From: Pseudomonadota bacterium
GTDB taxonomy: Bacteria; Pseudomonadota; Alphaproteobacteria; Micropepsales; Micropepsaceae
Assembly: GCA_018241025.1 (NCBI GenBank)
Contig: JAFEEQ010000028.1
Location: 52,339-116,338 of the forward strand
Reading direction: 5' to 3'
Length of the DNA stretch: 64,000 bases
A program made the position numbers and the translations under genes. The first letter of the stretch is position 1, and every line of letters starts with the position of its first letter. The notes beneath the pieces were generated by a model, which saw only the letters and a program-made list of their open reading frames with translations, ran no database searches and was not told where the DNA came from. This document shows positions 1 through 9,984 of this stretch, piece by piece.

Positions 1-3000
1 TCACAACGCTTGGCGTCGATGCTTACGCGATCTTCGCGCAATCGATCGGCGGCGGCGGCGGCAATGGTGGCGGCGGTGTCGGCATTGTCGGTCTGGGCGC
101 CAGCGGCGATATCGGCGGCAAAGCCGACGCCGTGAGCGTCACCAATGACGGTCTGCTGGAAACCTGGGGCGAAGGTGCGCGCGGTATCTTCGCGCAAAGC
201 ATCGGTGGCGGCGGCGGCAATGGCGGCTCCGGCTCGGGACTTGCGGGCATCGGCGGCACCGGTAGCGGCACGAGTCCGGGCGGCACCGTCTACGTCCAGA
301 ACGACGGCGACATCTACACCCACGGCGATAACAAGGCCTACGCCATCGAAGCGCAATCGATCGGCGGCGGCGGCGGTGATGGCGGCTCGAGCACGGGCCT
401 CGTCACCGTCGGCGGCGATGGCGGTGCCGGCGGCGATGCGAAATGGGTTACGGTCCATAACACCGGATCGCTCTCGACCACGGGGTCCGATTCGAGCGCG
501 ATCTTCGCGCAATCGGTCGGCGGCGGCGGCGGCAATGGCGGCAATGCCGTTGCAGTCAGCGCACAACTCGCCTTCGCACTCGGCGGCAAAGGCGGTCCGG
601 GCGGCAATGGCGACGCGGTCACGGTCACGAGCGACACCGGCACCATCATCACAGGCGGCGACCGTTCGAACGGCATCCAGGCACAGTCCATCGGCGGCGG
701 CGGCGGCAATGGCGGCTTCGCGGTCGCGGCCAGCGCCGGGCTCTATTTCAGCCTCTCCGCCGCGATCGGCGGACGCGGCGGCCATGGCGGCAACGCGCTG
801 ACGGTCGACCTGACGAATTACAGCGACATCACGACCTACGGTTCGGACTCGCACGGCCTCTTCGTGCAGAGCGTGGGCGGCGGTGGCGGTTCGGGCGGTC
901 TTGCCATCGCGCTCGCCGGTTCGAACGGAATCGCCGGCACCTTTGCGATGGGCGGCCATGGCGAAGACGGCGGCGATGCCGATGTCGTGCACGCCTATAA
1001 CTACGGCGCCATCTACACCTTCGGCTATCATTCCTACGGCATCCTCGCGCAGTCGGTCGGCGGCGGCGGCGGCGATGGCGGGCTGAGCATATCCGGCGCG
1101 GCCGGCATGAATGGCGCGCTTGCTGTTTCGGTCGGCGGCTCATCGGGCGGTGGCGGTCTCGGCAAGGCTGTCTATCTCACCAACACAGGGTTCATCTCGA
1201 CGATCGGCGACGAATCCGTCGGCGTCATGGCGCAGTCGGTCGGCGGCGGTGGTGGCACGGGCGGCGGCGCGATCTCCGGCGCGATCTCCGACAGTGCTGC
1301 GTTCAGCATCGGCATCGGCGGCGGCGCCGGCGCAGGCGAGGATTCCGACATCGTCGAGCTGCACAATTCCGGCGGCGTGCAGACCGAAGGCAAGGACGCG
1401 CACGGCGTCGTCGCGCAATCCATCGGCGGCGGCGGCGGCAATGGCGGCTTTGCCGTCGGCGCGAGCCTGTCGAACGGTGTCGCGGGTACCGCGACCGTCG
1501 GCGGCACCGGCGGCTTCGCCGGCAATGCGATGGCGGTCACGCTGACCAGCGCCGACAGCGTGCTGACGCTCGGCGATCACGCCTTCGGCATCTTTGCGCA
1601 ATCGGTCGGCGGCGGCGGCGGCGATGGCGGCTTCGCGGCATCGGGCGCTCTCTCGGGCGACGCGAATGCAACGATCGGCATCGGCGGCAAGGGCGCCGGC
1701 GGCGGCACCTCGGGCATCGTGCGTCTCACCTCGGACTCGCAGGTCGAAACCTGGGGTATCGAGTCCTATGGCATTCTCGCACAGTCGGTCGGCGGCGGCG
1801 GCGGCACGGGCGGTCTGTCGCTCTCTGCGGGCGGTTCCGAGTCGGCCAATCTCGGCGTCAGCGTCGGCGGCGACGGCGATGGCGGCGGCGACGGCAACGA
1901 GGTCTATCTGACGAGCAACGATCTCGTCACCACGCACGGCAATCTCTCGACCGCGATCCTCGCGCAAAGCGTCGGCGGCGGCGGCGGTTCGGGCGGCGGC
2001 TCCGTCGCCTTCGGCGCGTCGGAAGATGCCAGTCTCAACTTCGCCGTCGGCGGCAAGGGCGCCGGCGCGGGGGCCGGACAATATGTCGAACTCACCAACA
2101 ATGGCGGGGCAACGACCTGGGGCGACGAAGCCGACGGTGTCGTGGCGCAGTCGATCGGCGGCGGCGGCGGCAATGGTGGATTTGCAGTCGTGGGCACCCT
2201 GTCGAAAGGCTATAGCGGCAGCATTGGCATCGGCGGCACGGGCAGCGGCGGCGGCGACGGCGGCGAGGTCTATCTGCATGGCGACGGCGCGGTGCAGACC
2301 GACGGCTTCAAATCCTACGGCATCATCGCGCAATCCATCGGCGGGGGCGGCGGCAATGGTGGTTTCTCCGTCGCCGGCTCCGTTGCGGAGAACGCATCGG
2401 CAGCCTTCGCCATCGGCGGCAATGGCGGCGTCGCCGGCGACGGCAAGCATGTCACGCTCATCACGGCATCGAACGTCCTCACCATGGGCGCTGCCTCGCT
2501 CGGCATCATCGCGCAATCGGTCGGCGGCGGCGGCGGCAATGGCGGCTTCGCGGTCGCTGGCAATATCTCCGAGGGCAACAGCATCGGCGGCCTCACTGTC
2601 GGCGTCGGCGGCAAGGGCAACAGCGGCGGCAGCGCCGACCGCGTCGACCTGACATCGAGCGGCACGGTCATCACGCTCGGCGACGAGTCCCATGCGGTCG
2701 TCGCGCAGTCGATCGGCGGCGGCGGCGGCAATGGCGGCTTCGGCGGCGCCTACACGATTTCGCTCGGCGACGGCGCCAACGCGACCTTCGGCGTCGGCGG
2801 CAACGGCGCAGGCGGCGGCAATGGCGGTCTCGTCTTCGCGACGACGTCGGGCATCATCGAGACGGCCGGCGACGGCTCCTATGGCGTGCTCGCGCAATCG
2901 GTCGGCGGCGGCGGTGGCGACGGTGGCTGGGGCATGGCGGTCACGATCGCGACCGGCGATGAGAGCAAGGGCTCGATCACGGCGGCGATCGGCGGGACCG

Positions 3001-6000
3001 GCGGCGGCGGCGGCTTCGCGCAGACGGTTACACTGATCAACACAGCGAGCGTGCTGACGACCGGCTCGCATTCCTACGGACTGAGCGCCGAGTCGCTCGG
3101 CGGCGGCGGCGGCAATGGCGGCTTTGCCGCGAGCGGCACGCTCAACAGCGGCACAGATGCAAAGATCGTCGGCCTCACCGTGGGCGGCGCGGGCGGCATC
3201 GGCAACTATGCCGGCGCGGTGATCCTCACCAACTCCGGACAGATCTCGACCACCGGCGACGCAGTCGATCCGACCGGCGGCAATACCGGCACCGATGCAG
3301 GCCAGAACAAGACCGGGTCCATCGGCATTCTTGCGCAGTCAATCGGCGGCGGCGGCGGCAATGGCGGCGGCTCCTACAGCGGCGTGATCGCCGGTCCAGA
3401 CAACAAGGACCTCAACGTCGCGGTCGGCGGCCTCGGCGGCGGCGGCGGTTATGCCGACACGGTCACCGTCCGAAATCTCGTGGGCGGCGATATCGAGACC
3501 GACGGCGGCTACGCTTACGGCATTCTCGCGCAATCCATCGGCGGCGGCGGCGGCAATGGCGGGATGGCGATCTCGGCCGTGCTGAGCAAGAACGGCGAAG
3601 GCACCAACGTCAATATGGGCGTGTCGGTCGGCGGGCTCGGCGGCGACGGCAACTACGCGCAACTCGTCGACGTGCTCAACAATGCGGTCATCATCACCCA
3701 TGGCACGCATTCGAGCGGCATCATCGCGCAATCCATCGGCGGCGGTGGCGGCAATGGCGGCGCTGCAGTGACGGCGGTCATGGGCGTGACGAGCGGCGAT
3801 CCTGCGGACTCCAAGAGCCGCACCTTCAACGTCAGCGCCTCGATCGGCGGCGGCGGCGGCGACGGCAGCAATGGCGGCCAGGTCATCGTCAACAACACCG
3901 GCGGCATCACCACCTGGGGCGACCAGTCCGAAGGCATCAACGCGCAGTCGATCGGCGGCGGCGGCGGCACAGGCGGCAACGCCAACACGATGTCGTTCAT
4001 CGTCGCAGGACAGTGCACCGCGCCGTTGATCTGCGGCTCGCCGGACTCGTCGGCACGCAATCTCAATCTCCAGGCCACGGTCGGCGGCAATGGCGGTGGC
4101 GCCAGCGACGGCGATACCGTCACGGTCAACAACAGCGGCATCATCGTCACCCATGGCGAGGATTCCGACGGCATCTTCGCGCAATCGATCGGCGGCGGCG
4201 GCGGCACCGGCGGCAACGGCACGCTGGGCTCGGGCGGGCTCGTGCCCTTCGTGCCGCTGGAATTCACTTTCCTGCCGGTCAGCAATGTGAAGCTGTGGCG
4301 CAGCATCGGCATCGCCGTCGGCGGCAATGCGGGCGCCACCGGCAACGGCAAGCTCGTCACCGTCGACAACGAGAACAGCATCACGACCTATGGCGCCAAT
4401 TCGAGCGGCATCGTCGCGCAATCGGTCGGCGGCGGCGGCGGCTGGGGCGGCACCGCGGCCAGCGGCCTGTTCGGTCTCGTCGGCATCGGCGGCAAGGGCG
4501 GCGCCGGCGGCAATGGCGGACAAGTCATGCTGACCAACAACGGAGCCATCGATACCACCGGCGACGGTGCCTATGGCATCTTCGCCCAGTCGGTCGGCGG
4601 CGGCGGCGGCACGGCCGGCAACGTCAAGCGTGGCCTCTCGCAGATTCTCGGCACCAAGAACGCCGTCGGTCTCGGCCTCGCTTTCGGACAGGGCGGCGGC
4701 GATGGCGGCGACGGCGACATCGTCACCGTAACCAGCGCCGGCAATATCTACACGCAGGGTGCCGGCGCCCACGGCATCTTCGCGCAATCGGTCGGCGGCG
4801 GCGGCGGCGAACTCGGCGATCTCGGCAACGGTTTCGGCGCGGGCCTGCAATTGCTCGACTTCTTCGTCGGCTCGATCGGCGACAAAGGCGACGGCAAGGC
4901 CGTCACCGTCACGCAGAGCGGCACGATCACGACCGACGGCTCGGGCGCGGCCGGCATCTTCGCGCAGAGCGCCGGCGGACAGGGCACGGGCGGCGACCTC
5001 ACCATCACGCTGAACGGCGCGCTCACCACCCATGGCGACCGCGCCATCGGCATCCTCGCGCAAAGCGCCGGCCTCAACGGCGGCGGCGTGGTGAAGGTGC
5101 TGGGCTCGAGCACCGTCACCACAACAGGCGACGATGCCGTCGGCATCCTGGCCGAAAGCTTCGGCGCGGCCTCGCTCGAGGACAACCAGGTCGTCGCCAC
5201 ACAGCTTGCCGGTTTCCTTCTGCCCTACCTCACCGGCACGGCAATCGCCGGACCGGTGACCGTCACGCGCGGCGGCACGATCCACACGACAGGCTCCAAT
5301 TCGGACGGCATCGTCGCGCACAGTGTCAGCTCGCTGGGCGATGCCGGCCTCGTAACGGTGAACTACTCCGGCTCAATCACCGTCGCCGGCAGCAATGCCG
5401 ACGCCATCGTGGTTCAGAGCACGGGCGTCGATGCTGCGCATAACGGCAACATCGCCGTCAACCTGACCGGCACCGGAACGATTTCGGGCGGTCTCGGCGA
5501 CGGCGCGGCAGTGCGCTTCATCGACGGCAACACCAATGTCCTGAACAACTACGCCAGCGTGATCACCGCGAAGGATCTCGCAGGCAACACGGTCGTCGGC
5601 GGCGACGGCAACGAGGCGATCGAGAACTATGGTGTCTTCGGCGGCGGCTTCGCGCTCGGCGCCGGCAGCAACAGTTTCAACAATCATGTCAGCGGGACGA
5701 TCCTTGCCGGTGCACTGCTCGACATGGGCGGCCCGGCCAACACACTGCACAATGACGGTTCGCTGTCACCCGGCCATCTCAGCAGCATCTACACTTCGGA
5801 GATCGACGGCAGCTATGCGCAATCCATCACCGGCAATCTTGCCATGGATGTCGATTGGAGCTCGCTGACCGCTGACCGGCTGAACATCACCGGGACTGCC
5901 TCGCTCGCCGGCCACACGACGCTGACCTATCTGAACATCCCGTCGATCCGGCCCGGCACGACCGATTTCACCCTGCTCCACGCCGATGGCGGTGCGACCG

Positions 6001-7217
6001 ATTCAGGCCTGACGTTGATCCATCAGCAATCGGCCATCGTCGACTACAATCTCGGCTTTCCCAATGCGGACGAAGTCCATCTCACGGTATCGGTCGACTT
6101 CTCGCCCAACCTCGGCGGCCCGCTCAACCACAATGACCGCGCCATCGGCGACTACATCAATCGCATCCAGACCGCGGGCAGCGATCCGAGTCTCGCACCC
6201 CTGATAGACCAGATCTTCACGATCCCGGACGCGCAGGGCTTGCATGCATTCTACCGCAGCCTGAGCCCCGAACCCTTCCTTGCCACGCAATATGCGGCGG
6301 CGCTGGCCGGTTCGTCTTTCAACGATGCGATGCTGAGCTGTCATCCTTACGCCAGTAGCGACGGCTTCCGTTTCACCGCGGAAGGTACCTGCACCTGGCT
6401 GCGGGTTACGCCGAAGACGATCTATCTCGATCCGACCTTCTCGACGATGGGCTCCCGCACCATCGACAAGGAAGTCGCCGGCGGACACCAGCAGATCATC
6501 GACGAGCATTTCGTCGTCGGCGCCGCGTTCTCCTATTCCGATACCGACAGCAACACCGAGAACTATTCCAGCTCCCATGGTCACCGCATCGCCGGCGGCC
6601 TCGTGGTGAAGGCGCTGTTCGATCCCTTCGAGGTCGCGGTCGCGGTCAATGGCGGCGACAGCATCCTGCGCACCGACCGCAACATTGGCTTCCCGGCAGG
6701 CACCGTCGCGCATAGCCGGCAGGAGAATAGCTTTGTCAGCGGCCGCATCCGCGGCGCGATGCAGGCCTGGGATGACGGCACCTGGTACGTTCGCCCGCTC
6801 GTCGACCTGAACATCACCCAGCTCCACACCGGCGGGTTCACCGAAACCGGCGCCGGTGCGCTGAACCTCGTCGTCGCGCCCAACGACAAGACGATGATCA
6901 GTCTGGCTGGCGGCGCCGAATTCGGCGGCGAAATCCGCTTCAACGAGACTGCCGTCTTCCGGCCCTTCGTCAGCTACCAGTTCCTCGGCATGCTCGACGG
7001 GCGCAACCAGGAGATCACCGCGGGCTTCGAAGGCGCGCCGGCCGGCATCCTGCCGTTCACGGTCAACAACGCGACCAACGCGCTGTTCCACCAGGTCGGT
7101 GCCGGGTTCGACTTCATCCGCTCCGACGATCTGTCGGTGCGGGTCGGCTTCAATGGCCTCTACGGCTCGCGCAGCCACGAGGAAGTCTACTCGGTGAAGA
7201 TCGCGCTGCCGTTCTAG
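1..7217 (+). CDS. Giant glycine-repeat autotransporter (5' partial)
   Basis: Surface or secreted type V autotransporter. The reading frame is open to the left edge, so the true start lies outside the window; a GTG at 132 is only internal. The passenger is built from about 26 copies of a unit marked by QS[IVL]GGGGG, usually followed by NGG, DGG or TGG, with a period of roughly 65-100 residues. Two degenerate copies (QSAGG, QSAGL) lie near the passenger end. Between the glycine turns are short strand segments of the type TNxGxITTxGDxSxGI, as expected for a beta-helix. From about nt 6120 the sequence changes to an autotransporter beta-barrel of roughly 360 residues, ending in an aromatic residue (KIALPF), the usual outer-membrane signature. 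A cysteine pair (nt about 6338 and 6391) sits just before the barrel. Function unknown; adhesion or aggregation is a guess. The stop faces msrA. Confidence 0.9.
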   Translation, partial: TTLGVDAYAIFAQSIGGGGGNGGGGVGIVGLGASGDIGGKADAVSVTNDGLLETWGEGARGIFAQSIGGGGGNGGSGSGLAGIGGTGSGTSPGGTVYVQNDGDIYTHGDNKAYAIEAQSIGGGGGDGGSSTGLVTVGGDGGAGGDAKWVTVHNTGSLSTTGSDSSAIFAQSVGGGGGNGGNAVAVSAQLAFALGGKGGPGGNGDAVTVTSDTGTIITGGDRSNGIQAQSIGGGGGNGGFAVAASAGLYFSLSAAIGGRGGHGGNALTVDLTNYSDITTYGSDSHGLFVQSVGGGGGSGGLAIALAGSNGIAGTFAMGGHGEDGGDADVVHAYNYGAIYTFGYHSYGILAQSVGGGGGDGGLSISGAAGMNGALAVSVGGSSGGGGLGKAVYLTNTGFISTIGDESVGVMAQSVGGGGGTGGGAISGAISDSAAFSIGIGGGAGAGEDSDIVELHNSGGVQTEGKDAHGVVAQSIGGGGGNGGFAVGASLSNGVAGTATVGGTGGFAGNAMAVTLTSADSVLTLGDHAFGIFAQSVGGGGGDGGFAASGALSGDANATIGIGGKGAGGGTSGIVRLTSDSQVETWGIESYGILAQSVGGGGGTGGLSLSAGGSESANLGVSVGGDGDGGGDGNEVYLTSNDLVTTHGNLSTAILAQSVGGGGGSGGGSVAFGASEDASLNFAVGGKGAGAGAGQYVELTNNGGATTWGDEADGVVAQSIGGGGGNGGFAVVGTLSKGYSGSIGIGGTGSGGGDGGEVYLHGDGAVQTDGFKSYGIIAQSIGGGGGNGGFSVAGSVAENASAAFAIGGNGGVAGDGKHVTLITASNVLTMGAASLGIIAQSVGGGGGNGGFAVAGNISEGNSIGGLTVGVGGKGNSGGSADRVDLTSSGTVITLGDESHAVVAQSIGGGGGNGGFGGAYTISLGDGANATFGVGGNGAGGGNGGLVFATTSGIIETAGDGSYGVLAQSVGGGGGDGGWGMAVTIATGDESKGSITAAIGGTGGGGGFAQTVTLINTASVLTTGSHSYGLSAESLGGGGGNGGFAASGTLNSGTDAKIVGLTVGGAGGIGNYAGAVILTNSGQISTTGDAVDPTGGNTGTDAGQNKTGSIGILAQSIGGGGGNGGGSYSGVIAGPDNKDLNVAVGGLGGGGGYADTVTVRNLVGGDIETDGGYAYGILAQSIGGGGGNGGMAISAVLSKNGEGTNVNMGVSVGGLGGDGNYAQLVDVLNNAVIITHGTHSSGIIAQSIGGGGGNGGAAVTAVMGVTSGDPADSKSRTFNVSASIGGGGGDGSNGGQVIVNNTGGITTWGDQSEGINAQSIGGGGGTGGNANTMSFIVAGQCTAPLICGSPDSSARNLNLQATVGGNGGGASDGDTVTVNNSGIIVTHGEDSDGIFAQSIGGGGGTGGNGTLGSGGLVPFVPLEFTFLPVSNVKLWRSIGIAVGGNAGATGNGKLVTVDNENSITTYGANSSGIVAQSVGGGGGWGGTAASGLFGLVGIGGKGGAGGNGGQVMLTNNGAIDTTGDGAYGIFAQSVGGGGGTAGNVKRGLSQILGTKNAVGLGLAFGQGGGDGGDGDIVTVTSAGNIYTQGAGAHGIFAQSVGGGGGELGDLGNGFGAGLQLLDFFVGSIGDKGDGKAVTVTQSGTITTDGSGAAGIFAQSAGGQGTGGDLTITLNGALTTHGDRAIGILAQSAGLNGGGVVKVLGSSTVTTTGDDAVGILAESFGAASLEDNQVVATQLAGFLLPYLTGTAIAGPVTVTRGGTIHTTGSNSDGIVAHSVSSLGDAGLVTVNYSGSITVAGSNADAIVVQSTGVDAAHNGNIAVNLTGTGTISGGLGDGAAVRFIDGNTNVLNNYASVITAKDLAGNTVVGGDGNEAIENYGVFGGGFALGAGSNSFNNHVSGTILAGALLDMGGPANTLHNDGSLSPGHLSSIYTSEIDGSYAQSITGNLAMDVDWSSLTADRLNITGTASLAGHTTLTYLNIPSIRPGTTDFTLLHADGGATDSGLTLIHQQSAIVDYNLGFPNADEVHLTVSVDFSPNLGGPLNHNDRAIGDYINRIQTAGSDPSLAPLIDQIFTIPDAQGLHAFYRSLSPEPFLATQYAAALAGSSFNDAMLSCHPYASSDGFRFTAEGTCTWLRVTPKTIYLDPTFSTMGSRTIDKEVAGGHQQIIDEHFVVGAAFSYSDTDSNTENYSSSHGHRIAGGLVVKALFDPFEVAVAVNGGDSILRTDRNIGFPAGTVAHSRQENSFVSGRIRGAMQAWDDGTWYVRPLVDLNITQLHTGGFTETGAGALNLVVAPNDKTMISLAGGAEFGGEIRFNETAVFRPFVSYQFLGMLDGRNQEITAGFEGAPAGILPFTVNNATNALFHQVGAGFDFIRSDDLSVRVGFNGLYGSRSHEEVYSVKIALPF

Positions 7218-7220
7218 CGG

Positions 7221-7242
7221 CGCGGCGGATCATTCCGCCGCG
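7221..7242. terminator. Hairpin between convergent autotransporter and msrA
   Basis: Perfect 9-bp stem (CGCGGCGGA at 7221-7229 with TCCGCCGCG at 7234-7242) and a 4-nt loop, placed between two convergent stop codons and running into the last codons of msrA. There is no clear U-tract on either side, so it may act as a weak bidirectional terminator or only protect 3' ends. Confidence 0.35.
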
Positions 7243-7742
7243 GTCTGTCGCCTGGGCAACACCCAGTTCGGACGCGGGAAGTGGCAGGTGTAGCCGTTCG
7301 GATAGCGCTCCAGGTAATCCTGGTGCTCCGGTTCCGCATCCCAGAACGGACCGACCGGCGCGAGTTCTGTCACGACCTTGCCGGGCCAGAGGCCGGAGGC
7401 GTTGACGTCCGCGATGGTATCTTCGGCGACCCGCTTCTGCGTGTCGTCTGCATAGAAGATCGCCGAGCGGTAGCTCATCCCGATGTCGTTGCCCTGGCGG
7501 TTCACCGTCGTCGGGTCGTGGATCTGGAAGAAGAACTCGAGCAGCGCGCGGAAGCTGGTCTTCGCCGGATCGAACAGGATCTCGATCGCCTCGGCATGTG
7601 TGCCATGATTGCGGTAGGTAGCGTTTGGAACGTCGCCGCCACTGTATCCTACGCGGGTCGAGATCACCCCCGGCAGGCGCCGGATCAAATCCTGCATTCC
7701 CCAGAAGCATCCACCCGCAAGAACGGCACGTTCGGTCGACAT
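7230..7742 (-). CDS. msrA: Peptide methionine sulfoxide reductase MsrA
   Basis: Reduces methionine-S-sulfoxide in proteins and free methionine, a cytoplasmic repair enzyme. The 170-residue protein has the MsrA signature GGCFWG with catalytic Cys12 at the N terminus, and later conserved segments including VGYSGG, a [13 protein letters not shown] stretch and [10 protein letters not shown]. Length is typical for a single-domain MsrA; no MsrB domain is fused. It lies alone between a convergent autotransporter and the divergently transcribed injection-system locus, so it is probably monocistronic. Confidence 0.97.
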   Translation of the reverse strand: MSTERAVLAGGCFWGMQDLIRRLPGVISTRVGYSGGDVPNATYRNHGTHAEAIEILFDPAKTSFRALLEFFFQIHDPTTVNRQGNDIGMSYRSAIFYADDTQKRVAEDTIADVNASGLWPGKVVTELAPVGPFWDAEPEHQDYLERYPNGYTCHFPRPNWVLPRRQTAAE

Positions 7743-7954
7743 CGCACTACCTCGATCTTAGTTGCCGCCAACGGACAGCGCTGAGAGTCTAGCACCCGTC
7801 AGGGCGAGAGCCTACTGCCGGTGAAAGGGCCATGCTGGGCCGCACCGTTCCGACATCGATCTGAAAAAATGCTTCGCGATACTGCACCGCCGCATGTGTC
7901 GTTGCGGCACGCGACATCCAGTGCCCGTTAAATGCGCGCCATCCGCTTCGAATC

Positions 7955-7983
7955 TTGTTTGTGGCTATGCTGTGCTGTGATAA
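7955..7983 (+). promoter_or_regulatory. Candidate promoter of the injection-system operon
   Basis: TTGTTT at 7955-7960 and TGATAA at 7978-7983 are separated by 17 bp, about 30 bp before the likely ATG of the first eCIS gene. This is the only reasonable sigma-70-like pair noticed in the 270-bp gap between msrA and the operon. Prediction by eye only. Confidence 0.35.
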
Positions 7984-8012
7984 GTACTCGAGCAGATATA
8001 AAAAAGTTTCTC

Positions 8013-8609
8013 ATGGACGCTATTCGGAATGTCCTTGAAGTAATAAGTAAAAGCTGCAACGAATATCTGCAGAATCTGGACAGACGTCCGGACGACTGGG
8101 TTGCGTTGTCTAACCTTGTAGACCACCAAGGGAAGATCAATGAGGAGACCCGGGATAAGATCGTCATCTCCCTCTACAGCATCACGCATGAGACGGTTGT
8201 GAGCACCTATACGGCAGCACAACCCGGTCCCGGCGGCTATGCGATCGTGCAACCTCCGCTCTACATCGACTTGCACATCATTGCGCTCGCGAACTTTATC
8301 GAGCGCAGCTATGCCGATGGCCTGGCGGCGATTTCGCGCGTCGTGAGCTATTTTCAGCAAAACCCGGTCTTCTCCCATGCCAACGCGCCCGATCTCGACC
8401 CGACGGTGGACAAGATCCAGCTCGAATTCACCAGCCTCGGCCCCGTCGATGTGAACTATGTCGTCGGCATGCTCGGTGCGAAGTATCTGCCGAGCGTGTT
8501 CTACAAGCTGCGCCTTATACCCTTCGTGTCGAACGCGATGCAGGCGCGCACCTACCCCGCGCGCGGACAGAACACGGCACAATCGGCCGACAATCGCGGG
8601 GAACCGTGA
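8013..8609 (+). CDS. DUF4255 (Pvc16-type) eCIS protein
   Basis: First gene of the contractile injection system. The N-terminal half matches the DUF4255/Pvc16 pattern as I know it: an amphipathic helix, then LSNLVDHQGKINEE and a strand ending VVSTY. In PVC and Afp particles the homologue forms the terminal cap that ends the sheath and tube. The reading frame is open from 7932, but the ATG at 8013 gives the family-like N terminus (MDAIRNVLEVI), so I chose it; 198 residues. The stop overlaps the ATG of the next gene (TGATG), which implies translational coupling. Family assignment is from motif memory; the capping role is from homologues. Confidence 0.8.
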   Translation: MDAIRNVLEVISKSCNEYLQNLDRRPDDWVALSNLVDHQGKINEETRDKIVISLYSITHETVVSTYTAAQPGPGGYAIVQPPLYIDLHIIALANFIERSYADGLAAISRVVSYFQQNPVFSHANAPDLDPTVDKIQLEFTSLGPVDVNYVVGMLGAKYLPSVFYKLRLIPFVSNAMQARTYPARGQNTAQSADNRGEP

Positions 8610-9919
8610 TGGCCGGCAACAACGGCACGCAACGGATAGTTTCGGGCGGCCAGTCGGCGGGCAACGACAAGCTGCGCGCATCGCGGGTCGATGCAGGAAT
8701 CTACAAGTGCCTGTTCAAGGTCGTCATTCGCCACGGCTACAATGATCTTACGCATGGCCGCTGCCGCGCCTTCAGCGTATTCCCGTCGCCGACCAGCGCC
8801 GAGATGATGGCGGCGCAGGGCATGGTGTTCCACGACGATGGCGCCGGCTTTAGCGTCTACATCCGCGAGAGCCAGATCGACAGCTTCGTCCGCTATTTGC
8901 GCCGGCAAGGCAGCGACACGAACGGCGACGGCATGGAATACTGGACGTGGATATCCTTCGTTCTCGTGCCGCAGGACCCTCTCTTCGTCGGCATCACCTC
9001 TCTGCCCATCGACACCAATCCGCTCTACGTCAATCTCTACGGGACGAACCAGCAGGCGCACCACGACGGCGTCGTTACGCTGCTCAACCCCGGTGCCGCC
9101 ATGGGCGCCGGCGAACGCAGGATGCTGACGGATGCGCAGTTTTCGGTGCAGGTGCCCGGCCCGTTCGACCAGATCGTCGTGCGGGATATCTCCGGCAAAA
9201 TCGTCCTGACCACGCCAAGTGACGCCGAGATCGAACGGGCAAAGGACGAGGCCTCGGACCTTGAAGGCCAAGATCCCGATACGGCGCTCGGCGACTTGTA
9301 TTATGTGCAGGTCGATCTGAGTTCGCTGCCGCTCGGTCTTTATACCTATCGCGTTCTGCCGCGGCTCGGACTCGAGACGCCGCCGGTCACCGTCCTCTAT
9401 TCGGCCGCCAAGCCGAATCCGCCACTGGTGTTTCTCGACATCCTGTTCAGCCAGCCCGACGAACATCAGCCCGGCATCTATCCCGTTCCACCGCTCTACG
9501 ACGAACAGCCGATACGGTCGGAAGACGTCGGCGGCCTTGTCTATGACCTGCGTTTCGCGACGCGAGAGACCTGGTGGCAGTACTATGTCGTATCGCGCCA
9601 GCCGGGCAGCACATTGCATGACCTTGCAATTGCGGGCGACGGCATCGTCTTCAATCGCGCGTTGGAACCCGTCCTGCTGCCGAGCGGCCAGCTCGCGACG
9701 CTTTTCCAGTCCGATGACACCGTGGCCATGCGCGAGATTCCGCCGCAGCGGCTGACCCTGACCGGCATGCGCCGCGACGCGAAAGGGAAGCTCAGCCCGA
9801 TCAGCGTCGATCCGCTGCCGACCGCTCCCGTGGCGCCGGTCTGGCCGGCGCCGAAGGACAAGATCGTGACCGAACGGAGCGACGTGTACGGCACGTCGGA
9901 AATGTTCGTCTACGTGTGA
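8609..9919 (+). CDS. eCIS-associated protein of unknown function, 436 aa
   Basis: Not recognised with certainty. It starts at the ATG overlapping the DUF4255 stop; a GTG one codon upstream is also possible. The N-terminal 150 residues look like beta-rich structural protein (CLFKVVIRHGYNDL, then alternating strands). A central segment of about 20 residues rich in Asp and Glu (from roughly residue 205) separates it from a second beta-rich half that ends in a proline-rich linker. There is no signal peptide or membrane segment. From memory, many eCIS loci carry a similar uncharacterised protein beside DUF4255, and a cap-associated or sheath-terminal role would fit the position. It could instead be an atypical fibre or baseplate extension. 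Confidence 0.6.
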   Translation: MAGNNGTQRIVSGGQSAGNDKLRASRVDAGIYKCLFKVVIRHGYNDLTHGRCRAFSVFPSPTSAEMMAAQGMVFHDDGAGFSVYIRESQIDSFVRYLRRQGSDTNGDGMEYWTWISFVLVPQDPLFVGITSLPIDTNPLYVNLYGTNQQAHHDGVVTLLNPGAAMGAGERRMLTDAQFSVQVPGPFDQIVVRDISGKIVLTTPSDAEIERAKDEASDLEGQDPDTALGDLYYVQVDLSSLPLGLYTYRVLPRLGLETPPVTVLYSAAKPNPPLVFLDILFSQPDEHQPGIYPVPPLYDEQPIRSEDVGGLVYDLRFATRETWWQYYVVSRQPGSTLHDLAIAGDGIVFNRALEPVLLPSGQLATLFQSDDTVAMREIPPQRLTLTGMRRDAKGKLSPISVDPLPTAPVAPVWPAPKDKIVTERSDVYGTSEMFVYV

Positions 9920-9984
9920 GTTGCGTGCGCGTCGTATCCGCGCTGGTACCGAAACTCCATCGTCTTCGAGGAAGGGACTGATCC

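Noticed and set aside
1..5100. Regularly spaced short repeats that resemble a CRISPR array.
   Set aside because: They are in-frame coding repeats with variable spacing and no spacer-like unique segments or cas genes.
1140..5321. Two long antisense open frames (643 and 660 codons) inside the first autotransporter.
   Set aside because: They are Arg/Ala-rich shadows caused by GC-rich glycine repeats on the other strand, with no domain or ribosome site.
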